Source: Cristatella mucedo (lineage: Eukaryota; Bryozoa; Phylactolaemata; Cristatellidae). Taken from it: a DNA stretch of 64,000 bases. The stretch lies in the NCBI GenBank assembly GCA_009760855.2, contig WPIO01000022.1, forward strand, positions 2,737,001 to 2,801,000, in the 5' to 3' direction. Under the pieces are notes generated by a model, which saw only the letters and a program-made list of their open reading frames with translations, was not told where the DNA came from and did not search any database. The translations under genes and the position numbers were made by a program. Positions 48,440 through 62,400 of this stretch are shown one piece after another. Each line of letters begins with the position of its first letter. Positions within the stretch are counted from its first letter, which is position 1.

Positions 48440-49115
48440 ACCCGGGGCACATACTGTAAGTAAGTTTGCACCAACTGTAAATCTCCGATTTCGCAGACAG
48501 GAAAGCCTGTGAATAGTGACTCAGAGAAGTCAAGGCGAAATGCTGCAAGTGAACGGATCACCTTGTCTATGTTATCTTTGTTTAAGCAGGCTCTAACTTT
48601 TGCAATGATTCATAGATGAAAGCAGGCTAAGTTGACTGTGGAGCTGATATGATCAGCTAGTGCCGTTGGGCACTTTGTAACAGGGCAGTCAGACTACGCA
48701 AATGAAGATAAGCTGGCCGAGCACAGTTTTAGGGTTAAGCATTCGAATTTCTTAGTAACACTACCTTTGGTCGGGGCTAATAAATAGATTCTATCTGCCT
48801 TCAGTTTGAGAAGTTTGCTAAGTGCTAATGTAAGCAATACATGGGAATTAAGGGATTAAGAGGTCGAAGTACTTGAAGGAAGGAAAAGGATTAAACCACA
48901 GGTTCAGCTCTGTCATGTCCATACGAATGAACGTCTAGATTGTGCTTCGCGATCACGTTGGCAGAGAGAGTGAGAGAGTATAAATTGTGAAAGGGAGCAG
49001 GGAATAGCGAGGTCCAGGTTACCCAGGCAAAGTACCAGCAATTTCGATGCGCCTTATGAGCGATCGAGGGAAATTGAACGTGGTGCGTGGGCAGGTAAAA
49101 CAAGTTAGCATCGAT
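48440..49115 (-). mobile_element. L2-like LINE RT fragment upstream of UBLCP1
   Basis: The minus strand encodes ANVIAKHNLDVHSYGHDRAE, a damaged palm. DNA words are shared with 38.9-39.5 kb (e.g. TTGCAATGATTCATAGATGA). No tail is present at the low-coordinate end. Confidence 0.7.
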
Positions 49116-49372
49116 TTATAAAAAACCTTCCTGACCTCGGAATCGCACTATCCAAAGAAACGACAAGCCAGCCGGAAGCTCCAAGGAATCGGTAAAGGCA
49201 TTTCGTCCAGAAGCCACTGTATGATAATAAATAATTAACTATTCTGTATGTGGCAACCGGTGAGATAGTTTCCAAGTGTACACTTCCGCGACCATGGTAC
49301 GTCGCTAAACTGAAACACGGCCCCTGGGAGCCAAGGTCGTCAGCCGTTGGGTATTGCGCTTCCGGTCGGGCA
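49116..49372 (+). promoter_or_regulatory. UBLCP1 upstream region
   Basis: About 257 bp of non-repetitive sequence between the LINE and the start codon. The frame is open upstream of the ATG, but the ATG at 49373 starts the Ubl domain as in the family. A promoter or 5' UTR is expected; no motif was assigned. Confidence 0.35.
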
Positions 49373-50441
49373 ATGGACGCAGCCGCTCCATGCCAGCTGA
49401 CCGTTAAATGGTCTGGCCAGGAATACGCTATCATTGGTTTGACAGGCGGTAATACTATCTCAGACCTGAAAGCAGAAATTTATAAGATGACCTCAGTGCT
49501 TCCTGATCGCCAAAAGCTTCTGGGTATCAAATTTCAAGGTATCCGCTTTCGCTTTTGGGTAGCCGAGCGGGACTCGTTGTCTTGCGGCTTTTCGGCTGTA
49601 TATACCGAGTCTGTGAGTTTTTATGCGTGTTATATACACTTTCACAGAGCCTAAATAGTAATTAGTCGTCAGTCAGCTATCGTTTGTTGATAGGACTAAG
49701 AACGGCGGCGACCTAAATCAGCCAGATTTTGACTGATATGCACTATTCGCGGTTCCCTGATTTTGACACTTAGGAACCGAGCATGCGATAATCTATGGCC
49801 GAGGTCGCATAAAATCTGGCGCCATGAGATAACCAGCGAGTTCTGCTTCCAGAGTCAGCATTGGTGTTCGGGCTCTGGGCCACGGAGCCGTTGGTGTATG
49901 TCATGGCCGCTGCTGAACGCCTGTGACACTCCGCTGCTGTCAAATAGACTTGTCTACGTTATAGATATGGCCTTGCTATGTTAGGGTATGCGCGCTCTTC
50001 GTCGCTTCCGTGTTCCTGCTACTCTCGGAATTCCTGTGTGCATAGGTACAACGCCTACAAGTATCCAGCCGCCGTGATACCAGCGTTTGCGGCCTAGTTC
50101 TGTCCGGCTGCGGAGGCCGCACTCCGCGTTGGTAGCAACTACCCCTTTGGCTTTCGTCTATTTTGGAAGCAAGAATCACATGAATTCAAATACAAAATAG
50201 ACTCGCACTGCACGATGGCGATGTCAGTCGGATTATGAAAGATTAGTCAAATGTATTGTGTAATTTTTTCACATCTGCTGTTATGGCTAGTCTTGAGTAG
50301 CCTCATCGAAGACCAGCCGATCCTGAAATATTAAAGAAATGTATTAATTCATTTGTATAGCACCCCAAGAGAACTTAATCACAATCCAAGCACTTTACAT
50401 ATGCCACCGGGCTTGAGCCCACGACATCGGTGGTGAAATGC

Positions 50442-50481
<40 letters not shown>

Positions 50482-53400
50482 TATGTGTAGAGCGCCCTCA
50501 GAGAACTTATTCTCTTTATAGGCACTTTATATATGCTTTAAAGGAAGCATGATCGAATGGTTAGTGGTAGCATGCTCAATGTCAACAAGCATAAGGACCC
50601 TACTACCAATTTTAAGGCATACTTGTCCTTAAGGGCATGAAGGGCTTTGATGTCATATGAATAGGTAAGTATGCATATTTCGAATTCTGTACAAGTCAGC
50701 ATGTACCATACAAAGCAGATCTGTGGAAAGAGATACCGAGTGACCACGTTGTTTCGTGCAACTTTGCTCGGATATCTAAAAAAAAATGAAAATATATTGT
50801 ACACAAGATCTTAAGAATATTTCTCGACCTCTTAGGGGTTTACTGCACAGGTTTTAGTTGATCTGATGGAAAAGGGTCTTGAGTATTACTAACAATCAAG
50901 TCCTTCAAGCTTAAGCTTGTAGGCACTGATATGCTCACAGTCAGGAAATGAATTAGTATCAGGAGCTGACTTATTTCTGGATGTTGGATTAAAATGCAAT
51001 AAGCATGCATTAGGCAAGTAAGTTAACCACTGATGGCAAGATTTTTAAAGCAACAAAAGCTGGAAATTATCTGGGAATAGCTGCAGAAGTCTAAACACTT
51101 TCAGATTAATTCAGCACCATTTAGAATTAGCTCATAATTGATATAATAAATATGCAATGCTTATATGTTGCACAGGCATCCCTAATCAGTGTGCACGGAT
51201 TACCTCAGTATACATAAACTACCTTCAAGACTCCTGCTACAAGCAACATACTGGAAGTGTGCTTGACACAACCACCAAATGCCTTTTCGGACTTCCGTCT
51301 TATGGAAGCCATCTTAAGGGTGCCGTCCTCACATTCTTTAGCTGCACCCTCGACTGATGACATGGCAAAATCCAGATCACCAGCTAGGTCCGTAAGGTGC
51401 AAGTCCATCTGTTCCTGATAGACTTGCTTTGCAATGAACTTGACCTCGGTCGTCAAAGGCGAGCACCTAACCACTGGGCCAAACCATAGCTTCTATTGAA
51501 ACGTGTGCTTGCCAATGCGGTTGCATTGTGAGACTGCTGGCTGGGCATTATTAGCGATTCCCAAATTACAACGGTTGGGAAACGGTTATGTGATGCCATA
51601 ATCTCTGGTGAGGCAGCATAAAAAGCCCAATTCATGAGGTGGTCAGTCGTTTATACTCCTTCGGGCTTCAAACTGATGAGTTATCACATTTTTACTAGTA
51701 TAAGCTGCACCCAAGTATAAGTCCCACCCTAAATTTATGGACAACATTTTTTGAAAAATTTTGTATTGAAAAATAATATTACTGAATATATAGCTCATTT
51801 TCTATTAATATAAGTTTGCTTTAATCATCAGTTAGCAAGAAAGTCGTTATCAGTATCACTGCTAACATCTTCATAGTCTTCTGCAACATGGTCAATGTCT
51901 GAATCGTCACTTTCCTCATAGATTGCATCATCTTCAGTTCCATCCAGCATGTTTGAAATTCCTGTCTTCTTGACAGACTTGACTGACTTCTGTTTTGATG
52001 CTCTTCCAAGCATGTAAAACCCATTCGCACGCATGTTTGACACTGGCTCTTCTAAATCTTTCTGCTGGTGTTAAATATTGACTAGCAGTCTATAAGTCGC
52101 AGGTGTTTCAAAAAAATTAGAAGAAATGCGACTTATACTCGTAAAAATACTGTATACACTATGGCTGGTGTTGTACCATATGCTTCTCTATGGTGACGGA
52201 ATAATAATAATAATAATAATAATGCACTTGATAAAGCGCCCCTCAGAGAACTCAATCTCTCTCTCTAGGCGCTTTACATTTGCTGCAAAGGGGAATGCAA
52301 TTGAATGGTGAGTAATATCATGCTTGACAAACAAACAAAATGAATAACGTGGTTAGAGGTGACATGCACACGGTCAGCATGCAAATGTGGTTAGTGGCAG
52401 CATGCACAGTGTCAGCACTCATAAGCACATCAAGGACGAATCACCGGGACCTACTATATGCTGTCCTAAATAGGTGTGTTTTAAGTTCCTTTTAAATTTT
52501 TTCAGGTCAGGGTATGTTCTGACGCAGGTCGGGAGGGAGTTCCAGGCTTTGGGAGCATACGAACTAAATGCACGGTCTCCAAAGGATTTGAGGTTTGTAC
52601 GAGGTATGTGTAGACTGTTGGATTCCGAAAAGCGGGTGGTACGATGCTTGGCCTGATGGGGGAGTATATCTGAGAGATAGGCTGGAGCCAAAGAATGAAG
52701 TGACCTAAAAGTGAGCAACAAAACCTTGAAGTGAATCCGTTGCTTGACTGGTAGCCAGTGCAGGTCGGCGATCTCCGAGCTAGCCGTGCTTCAAGTTGCC
52801 AGCTCCACCACTAGTGGTCACACGTCTGCAAGGACTGCCCTTACTTGCGCCTTTTCTGTGGCAAATGACTTGAATGTTGACTCACAGCCCTTCAGTAGCA
52901 CTGTTCTTGCCTTTTCTCTTGCTGGCAGTAAAACTGGTGGCCTCAACTGCCAGAGTATTGTATACAGTTATACATGCCTGGTATGCATAGATGTCAACCT
53001 AAGGTAGCTCCTGATACGTAGACTGGCCAGGGTTTCTGAGCAGATATGCCTTGGTAGTTGAATCTGGGTGCTGGCTAGAGAATTCGCCGGCATAGCCACT
53101 AAGCAGTCTCTTAGATGTGTCAGCGCAGCTGGTCTCTGAACAGTTTCTAGCAAAATGAAGCAAGTATAGATTCACTGGCTTCCATGGGTGGAGAGTTTAG
53201 CTGACTTACCAATCGTTACCGTAGAGATCAGATACTTTCTTCGGGTCATCTTTCTTTGCTGGCTGAGTTACCGGTCGTGTGTATTACTGTTATCTGCAAG
53301 CTATGGGTGTTTATTGCTCAAAGTGTTGATATTATTTGGCGGTCATCAGATCTAGTGCAACAAGGCATCATATTCGATTATTCCGGATTTCAATCATCCC

Positions 53401-56400
53401 TTACTTTTAGAGAATCATTACTTACTCTAAGACCGGTATTTTTGCTGGCCTGAAATCCTTCAGTAATCCTTTATATATAGCAAGCGGTTATATATATATA
53501 TATATATATATGATATATATATATATATGATTATATATATATAGGATTATATATATATATAGGATTATATATATATATATATATATATATATAGGATTAT
53601 ATATATATAGGATTATATATATATAGGATTATATTACCGCTGCAGGATTACCAGTGCAAGTGGTGGCGATGGCCGTGAAGGCTCTTCTGTCGCTATATAA
53701 ATAAGGCTGTTAAATCAGCTTTAAACCCCTTTTTAACCATCTACTTTTCTTTTGTCCAGGAAAACCGCCGGAGGACAGCGTAGCATTGGGCTACCTTGGA
53801 CTAAAGCCAGCGACCAAGATTATGATGATGGGTACCAAAGAGGAAGTGCTGGTGAGTATCGTTAAAATGTCAGGCAGTGGTTTACCATAGCTTGACATGT
53901 AGTACCTCTATTGCACCCTTCATCCTTTGACTGTAGCTGTCGTAGTTTCTGAAGTCAGCTTTTGACTTGTCACTTTAAAAAAGGTTTGCTGATTGATCAG
54001 CCTCATTTGTGTAGCAGCAGAAGGGTCTTAACGGCTATCACCACCAGTTGCAGTGGGAAATAGCTGATCGCCCACTGAAGTGCTCAAGCCCACGACCTAG
54101 GTCGTGAAGAGCAAGCACCAAACCCCTAGGCTGAGACCCAGGTTTCTAGTCTTTGCTAACCCAGGATGCATGGATTCAAATATTATGTTAGGCTTTCTGC
54201 CTAGGCCAAGGCCGTCATGTTACACAGGCAGATGTCTCTTTTATAATAGATAAACTATATTTAATATATTTTGTTGCTGTTTGAATGCCATGACCGAGCA
54301 AGTTCTGAAGTTCTTCCTACATCCCCATTGACGACAATTCTCTTATTCTTTGTGCCGTAGTACACTTATGCTCTTTTGGCGTTTATTGGCTCACAGGAAA
54401 CGGTGCTGGCTACCCCTGAAGATTTGCCAGAAGTGGTCAATGACTTCGACATAGAAGAAGACGACATCGCCATTGAGAATAGGTGAGCCTTACCATGTGC
54501 TTTCATTGATCTTGCTGCGGTTAAAGCAAATGCTTTTTCGACTTTTTTGACCCTGGGCAATGGTTATGCTTTCCAGAGAAGAATACCTGGCAAAGATCGA
54601 ACGGAGGATTAGAGAGTACAAAGTGAAAGTGCTCAACGAGCCGAGGCCCGGCAAGAAGCTACTGGTGCTTGATGTCGACTACACCCTATTTGGTAAGATA
54701 CACCGTGGCTGCTTAGCTCGTGTGTGGTCTTGCATGCTACCGAAGAATTAACTTTTTAATAGAGAGCGTCTAAACCAAAACTTTAGAGCTAAAGTGTACT
54801 GGTATCTCTTTGCAGCTGCAGGTAGTACAGGGTTCAAGTGGTAGATTTCAGCTGCCCACCGATTGAACGCAATCTTGATTCAGGCCTCGTCTATTCGAAT
54901 AATAACTAGCGAGCTACTGTGTCACCTGAATTGTGAGATGCAGTTTTTTAACATGTGGTCTAGCATTGTTACAGAATCACACGCAAATAAATCACGACAT
55001 TCTCAGGCATGTGACCGAGGAAGAGCCGCTCTGCAAAATCTGCTGGATCTCTCTGCAGTATTTGATATCATTGCCCCTGGGCCTTCGCCTAGGAGGTAAG
55101 GTGCTTGCACTTCACACTCGAGTTGTGGGTTCGAGTCCTGCGGTGGTTGATCTTTTATTGATCACTGCAAACGGTGGTGATAGCTGTGAAAGCTCTTCTG
55201 CTGCTATGTAAATGAGGCTGTTAGATCAGCTTACCTTTATTGATTGCCAAGACCTTGATTGCATAAACACCACCAGCATTGCATTGCAAGTATTTAGGTC
55301 CTATTTCGGTAGGATATGTCAGAGCATAGATGTTAATGACCAGCGGTAATTCTTTTAGCGTTTAAATTATGTGATACCCCGTGGATCATTTTTATGTACA
55401 CTGTTTCTACTATTATACTCTCTCTCTCTCTCTTTCACCGATGATTGCCAAGCACATTATACGAATTATATTTCAATGCAGATGACACACAGCTGCTCCG
55501 GCGCATTGGTCCTTCCCAGTCCTCTGGAATTATGAACTCTCTCAACTCCCATGCAGCTTGTATTGCCGACAGTTGCACTTGGATGACAGCTAAATTTCTC
55601 TAATTGAATCACAATGATAAAAATATAATAGTAATGAGAACCCGTTACACGAACCCATTTCGTCTAAGGATCACCAGCTGATTGATCAGGCTAGTAGTCG
55701 GGCGTTGTAACAAAAGTTCTCCCATCCTCCAACCTCTCCGATGTCACCAGCTGCTGGCTTGATTGCATTATCTCGTGTAAATCTTTTGGAAATTGTAACC
55801 CTTGTCGAACTTTGAGTGGGTCTGTATACTTTTCACGGATAGTCGCTGAGCTGGTTTGTCCAGCCATTAAGGTGCCTGTCCCGACCAAGGTCTGGCTGAA
55901 GTCGTGGGCTCGAGCCCCAAGGCATATGAGAAGCGCCTGAATAGTGATTAAGTTCTCTTGGGATGCTATACAAATGAATTTTACAAATGAATTATCTATA
56001 TATAATCTTGTTTATGAAGTAAGCAGTGAAACTTATGTTATTGCCTTGAAGCTCTCCAGATACTTAGCAGTCCTTTAAAGCTCTCACAAACGAACTGGCT
56101 TGGGGTTTGATAAGACTTTGATAGTGGGTGGGTCTTAGGATAGATGTGCCTCTACTGACAATTTTGTTGTGTTAATCTATCCTGAGCCTCGTCTGTACTT
56201 TGGTATGGTTTGCAGTAGGCACAGCTAGTGCTAACAATCTATGCACTTGTGTCATTTTGCCAGTTGTCTGGCAAAACCATTATACCACTTTTTAAGTTAT
56301 AATTTGAAGTCTCAAGCTTGTTGTACTAAGCACCGAGTATCATTCTGTAAATCTTGTCATTATGCTGTTTATTTTCTTCTTTATTGCCAGAATGTTTGTT

Positions 56401-59400
56401 TCATCCTAAATTGCTACCATCGTTTAGCAGCTTCTTAGCATAGTCGCAATGCCCCTGGGTCTTAACCCAGAGGTAAGGAACTTGCGCTTGACGACTCAGG
56501 TCGTGGGTTCCAGTCCTTCAGTGGGCAATCTTTTATTGCCCATTGCAGGCAGTTGTGCTAGCCTTTAATGCTCTTCTGCTGCTATTTAAATGAAGCCGTT
56601 TAATCAGCTAGCAGCTAATTTAATGTAGCATATCCGGCTTTGTCTTCTAGTTTATGCAACCCAGTATGCCTGTGGAAATGCTTTGAGTCATGAAAGGGCA
56701 GCATTTTTTCTTTGGTGTCTTTTGCAGACCATCGATCTTCTGCAGAGACGGGTACAGAGCTAATGCGTCCTTATCTTCACGAGTTCCTTACCTCGGCATA
56801 CGAGGACTACGACATTGTCATATGGTGTACGCATCTTGTAAACCTTTGCTGCCAGCGCTTTGGATCTCACTGATCTAGAGCTTGCTCTTGCTTTGCTGCC
56901 TATAGATGACCATCACCTGCCACTATATAATATGCTTACTTCACTCTCGGTTCTCATATTCAGCTGCCACAAGCATGAAATGGATTGAAGAGAAGATGAA
57001 ATTGCTTGGCGTATCAACAAATCCAAGCTACAAGCTGTGCTTCCTTCTTGACTCACTTGCCATGATAACGGTGCATGCACCTAAATATGGTGTGATTGAG
57101 GTAAGTGGCAGTTGCCATCGTCAGCGATGTAGCTGCCTTCGGAGAGTCCACTTGTAGAACCCCTTGCAGGGTGGCAAGATCTATCGACTAGGCTGCTACT
57201 GGCAGAGCCTCTAACAGATCACAGATACATGTAGTGTCGAGGCTGCAGGGACTACTGTAGTGCAATTTTACTTCGATGTACTGCAGATGCAGTATACAAT
57301 ATATGCTTCCTGTTCGGAGAATTTTTCCAGTGTAGAAAAATACAGCTTCGTCCACTCGTGCTGTCAGTTTTAGACTTTGTAATTCACTACTTCTAGGTCT
57401 TCCTGTCTGCTGATCTTAACTTTGTGCAGCCAGGCTTGTCTGCCTCGCTGGTGTGGCCCAGTGGTTAAGGTGCTTGCCTCGAACCAAGGTCAAGGTGAAA
57501 GTATTTGATAACCGAGGTTGTGGGCTCGAGCCCCATGGCATATGTGAAGGGTCTTAGTAGAAAGTTCTCTCAGGGCACTATACAAATACAAATGAATTAG
57601 ATTTTGAAAATGTTGAAACTGCCACATTATACCATTTTTCACTGACCTGCACTGGCTCCCTATCAAGCAGCATATTGACTTTAAGGTTCCTTCAATCACT
57701 TTTAGGTCCCGTCTTTCTTTTGCTCTTGAAGAGATATCGGAATACTTCCTACTCAGGCTTTGCACCATACTACGCCAAGCTGGTCTTGCCTAGCGGTTAA
57801 GGTGCTTGCCTCGACCGAGGTCATGGGCTCGAGCCCCGTGGCATGTGAAGCACCTGAATAGAGATTAAGATCTCTTAGGGCACTATGCAAATTATCTATG
57901 TTTTACTACCCACTCCTCTGACTTAAGTCGGTTCGCACTACTTCTGACCAACCTCAAATTCTTCTGAAATCTCTCCTTAATCTCATGTGCCCCCAATGCT
58001 TGGAACTCACATCCGACTGCTGTCCCCAATTTTTTCGACTCTATTTTTATCGATAAAGGCGATATTTAGTGAAAAATAAGCTAAAATGCATATGTTCTTC
58101 CGAACATTTGCTCTGTTCACGTGAATTGTTCTTTTAAGTGCCTGTGCGTGCTGACACTGCATGTTATCACTAAGTAATTGACCTGTTTCCTTTCGAGCAT
58201 GTGTAAAGTGCCTATAAAGAGATTTACTTCTCTTAGGATGCAAACAAGTGTCCTATTGTTGTTATTAGTATTATTATTATTCCTTGCCTGTCTCTTCGTA
58301 AGTACACAGCTGGTTTTTTGCAACAATCAAGAGATCATGGTACCCGAAAGCCTGCAACTTTATAGCTATTTAGAGCTGCATGAGCACCAAGTAGCACGAG
58401 GTCATCGGCGAAGGTAGTGAAACAGTGAGCCGTTGTCATTAATTCATGTTTCGTTGACTTCGAAGCGGTTATTAAACCAGTATCGGGTTTTATCACGTTT
58501 AGGTCAGCACTTGTTTTGTCACTTGTAGGTGAAGCCACTGGGGGTCATCTGGGGCAAATATCCACAGTGGAGCCCAGCTAACACTATCATGTTTGATGAT
58601 ATACGCAGGAACTTCATCATGAATCCGCAGTCGGGGCTCAAGGTATGATTTACATTAACCGTTATAATCTATAGTTGTTACGGGTCCATACTTGTCTTTT
58701 ACATTGTATTGCTAGGAATTGTATCATGTGACACTCTGTGACATATGTCGATCATCTTTTTAATGATTGCTAGTTGACATGCTGCAGTCAAACACCGAAT
58801 CCTGCCTTTATAGAGAAAAATGTCTCTCGACAGTCGTTTGCACTCAGACTGCTGCTGGAACATCTATGTCTAATTGTTCACGTTAGGTGTCTATCAAATG
58901 ATACATGGACCGAATGAAGGACCTGTCGGAAGCAAGTCTTCTATGTAGCAGCATGCCTTACGTTATGCATTAGATAACAGGTCATCGTGCAATTTTGATC
59001 AGTCGAGCAAACTAAGTGTTTGCAACTGCATGGCTGTGGTACGTGTACTGTCTTCTAGTCCTTTACTCTTTTTAAGCACCTTTTGGAGACTATAATAATA
59101 ATAATAATAATTCACTTGATAAAGCGCCCTCAGAGAACTTAATCTCTCTCTAGGCGCTTTACATTTGCTGTAAAGTGAAATGCAATTGAATGGTAAGTAA
59201 AATCATGCTTGAAAAACAAACGAGATGAATAATATGGTTAGGGGTGACATGCACAGGGTCAGCACGCAAATGTGGTTAGTGGCAGCATGCACAGTGTCAG
59301 CACGCATAAGCACATCAAGGACGAATCACAGGGACCCACTAAATGCTGTCCTAAATAGGTGTGTTTTTAGGTTCCTTTTAAATGTGGTCAGGTCAGGGGA

Positions 59401-62400
59401 TGTTTTGACGCAGGTCGGGAGGGAGTTCCAGGCTTTGGGAGCATATGAACTAAATGCACGGTCTCCAAAGGATTTAAGGTTTGTATGAGGTATTTCTAGA
59501 CTGTTGGATTCCGAAAAGCGGGTGGTACGATGCTTGGCCTGATGGAGTAGTATATCTGACAGATAGGCTGGAGCCATAGAATGAAGGGACCTAAAAGTGA
59601 GCGACAAAACCTTGAAGTCAATCCGTTGCTTGACTGGTAGCCAGTGCAGGTCGGCGAGAAGTGGAGTAATGTGGCAACTGCGACGGCAAGAAGTGGAGTA
59701 ATGTGGCAACTGACGACTATCGGTGACTATCTAAAACAGTTACCGTTAATTCCTTGTCAGATGCCTAGTGTTATTGTCTTGTATATGCTGCAAATATCAT
59801 CGACCATTAATTTGGTCGCATGATCATGTACATATACATATAATGCTGGCCCAAAAATCTATGTAACCTGGGGATCAAATAAATATAGCGCTCAACGACC
59901 AGGGGGATGGGCGAGCTGGGGGCGGGCCCGAGCAGTGGCTGCACCGCAGTGTGGCAGCTGCCGCTGCCCAGCCGGAGCAGCAGCCTAGCACTAGCTTCTG
60001 CCGAGGGGAGACTTCGGTGGCTTAATCATATCGCATACTTTTCTGTAGGTGCTGCTTGAAAGTAAGCCACCGATCCTGTGTGACACCACGTGGTCTGGAC
60101 TTTTTTTTGGTTTGTCTGCCAGTGTGCTGATTTGGGTGCGCTAGTAGTTAGGGGCCAAAGGCGATGGTTGTCTGCATAGTGTGTAACCATCGTCGAATGG
60201 GTTGTTGGAATATCATTTACTTAGGTGCTAAATGAAGATAGAGCGGGAGTGATCTTGGAGGTAGGCTGAGAACTGTGAGCACCTGGCCTGTGCTTCCAGA
60301 GGCTGGCGCCAGTCCGAAGGCATATGTGAAGCACCTGAATAGAGATTAAGTTCTCTTGGGAAGCTATACAAATGAATTATTTTATTTTATTTTTTTAATG
60401 GCTTGGATAATATATTTTAGCCCCCCCCCCCCCCGTTCACCACTTACAGCACCCATAATAATGGCATGAACTACTGTAATGCTATACTTAGATATCATGG
60501 AGTTTGATAGTGAGATCTTAGGTGCCGAGGTCTGGTAACCTGATTGAACTGGCACATTTTGAGAGCTAAATCATACCATAGTTTGCCAGCATTTAATGCA
60601 AGAGTGGAGAGTGTATACAACAAGTAAATACAGGATGCAATTATGCATAGTTACTCTCGATGCATCTGTACAGTTTACATAGCAGTAAACTCCTTGCATT
60701 GAAAGTCTTTATTGTGTGTGTGTCTGTGTGTTTGTGTCTGTGTGTGTGAGCATGCATGGGTGTGTGTGCATGCACGCGTTAGTGCAGCACTTTTAGTTAA
60801 TGACTTAAGCTGTAAGGGTAGGTGCTTCAGCCTGCTTGATACGATAACTTGTGGATGCCAAGCTCCACTGCAGTTCAGTAGCCTGTCCATTGTGTCCTCT
60901 GTGGACTTGGTAAAGTGCAGCAATTGTACATGCACTTGTGATGACTAACACTGACCTGAACCATGAGTACTAACGGCCGGTGAAATCGCATTTCATCAAG
61001 CAAAAGCTGCTGAACATATGCTTGGTTAGTGAAGTAGTGCTTGCGTTACTAAAGTATTCGGCCTGCGGTGGCTTAGTGCAGCGGTAGAAGCTTGGATGTT
61101 CCATTCCGTTGTTTAGTCTGTCGAAATAACTAGAGAGTAGGCATGACGGCTATGTCTGCACATATGGGAGGGCCATGTATGAACAGGTGAGACAGGGGAG
61201 GTGTGCTCTTTTCACATTGTTTTATGTCCTGTTGGAGGCCATTAAGGGCTAGTTCGGTTCAGCTATATTGGCGTTTACATTTATTTTAAGATTGCTCGTG
61301 CTGATAGCTTGCTGCTATGCACTGCAGATTCGACCATTTAAGAATGCACACTCGAACCGCAATCTTGACAATGAGCTACTGCATCTCAGTACATACCTCA
61401 AGAACATCGCACAATTGGACGACTTTACCACTTTGAATCACACGGCCTGGGAGAAGTAAGTTCTTTGGAATCTGCTGCTCGAGTGTGTAGTGTGCATCGT
61501 CCTGGTAGGTTCGTTTGCCTTCATACTTGTCTTATTCGCCTCCACTGTCAATTCGGCCTACCTTCAGCTGAGCTGAGGAGCATTGCTAAAATTGGGGCCT
61601 GCTTAGACAAGAGAATAACAGCCAAACTAATTCGTGCATTTGGGGCATTGCATCTAGATTACTGCAATTCCTTTTAATCAGTGTACCCTTAATTGTCTGC
61701 AACTCTTGCAAAATTCATAAGTTCATCTGGTCTTCCATTGACTAAATGGCTGCCACATTCCACCACTGCTGTCTACACTTCACCGACTTCTTATCAAACA
61801 TCGAATTGACTTCAAGACCATTTCCCTGTCACAGATCGCTTCTCTTGCTTGCACCAGCCTATAAGTGAAGTGCCTTAACAGAGATTAAGTTCTCTTAGGA
61901 TGCTATACAAATGATTATTTTTATAGATTTTTTACTTTTCTTTATCTGTCCGACCTCCTTGCTCCTCCGGTGTATTATCACATCAACCGCTCCTCGGGCC
62001 TCCAATAGTAACGCTGTTCCATGCACAAAACTGCAAGTTTTTGGTGATCCGGCCTTCAGTTCATGTGTACCGCAAGTCTGTAATACCCTTCTAGTTTCTA
62101 TCCCCATCTGCATGGACTTTGCATCATTCAAGACTCAACTAAGGATACATCTGTTCTGCTCAGCTTTACCTGAGCTCCAGTGAACTTGTTTTTGGTTTTT
62201 TTGGGCTTTACATGCTTACTTTTAAATGAATCAGTGCATGTTACTGGCCTGAGGTCCTACTAACCAAGGGCCGTGAGTATCTGCTTATCTGCTTAGAGCT
62301 GGTGCAAAACTTGGCAGTCCGGCTTGTCGGCGGTGAACTTTGTAACTGCCACATTAAACCACTTCTCACCGACCTGCACTGGTTCCCATCAAGCTGCATA

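Noticed and set aside
49250-49372. Upstream extension of UBLCP1 exon 1
   Set aside because: The frame is open but has no ATG before 49373, and the Ubl domain begins right after that ATG as in the family.
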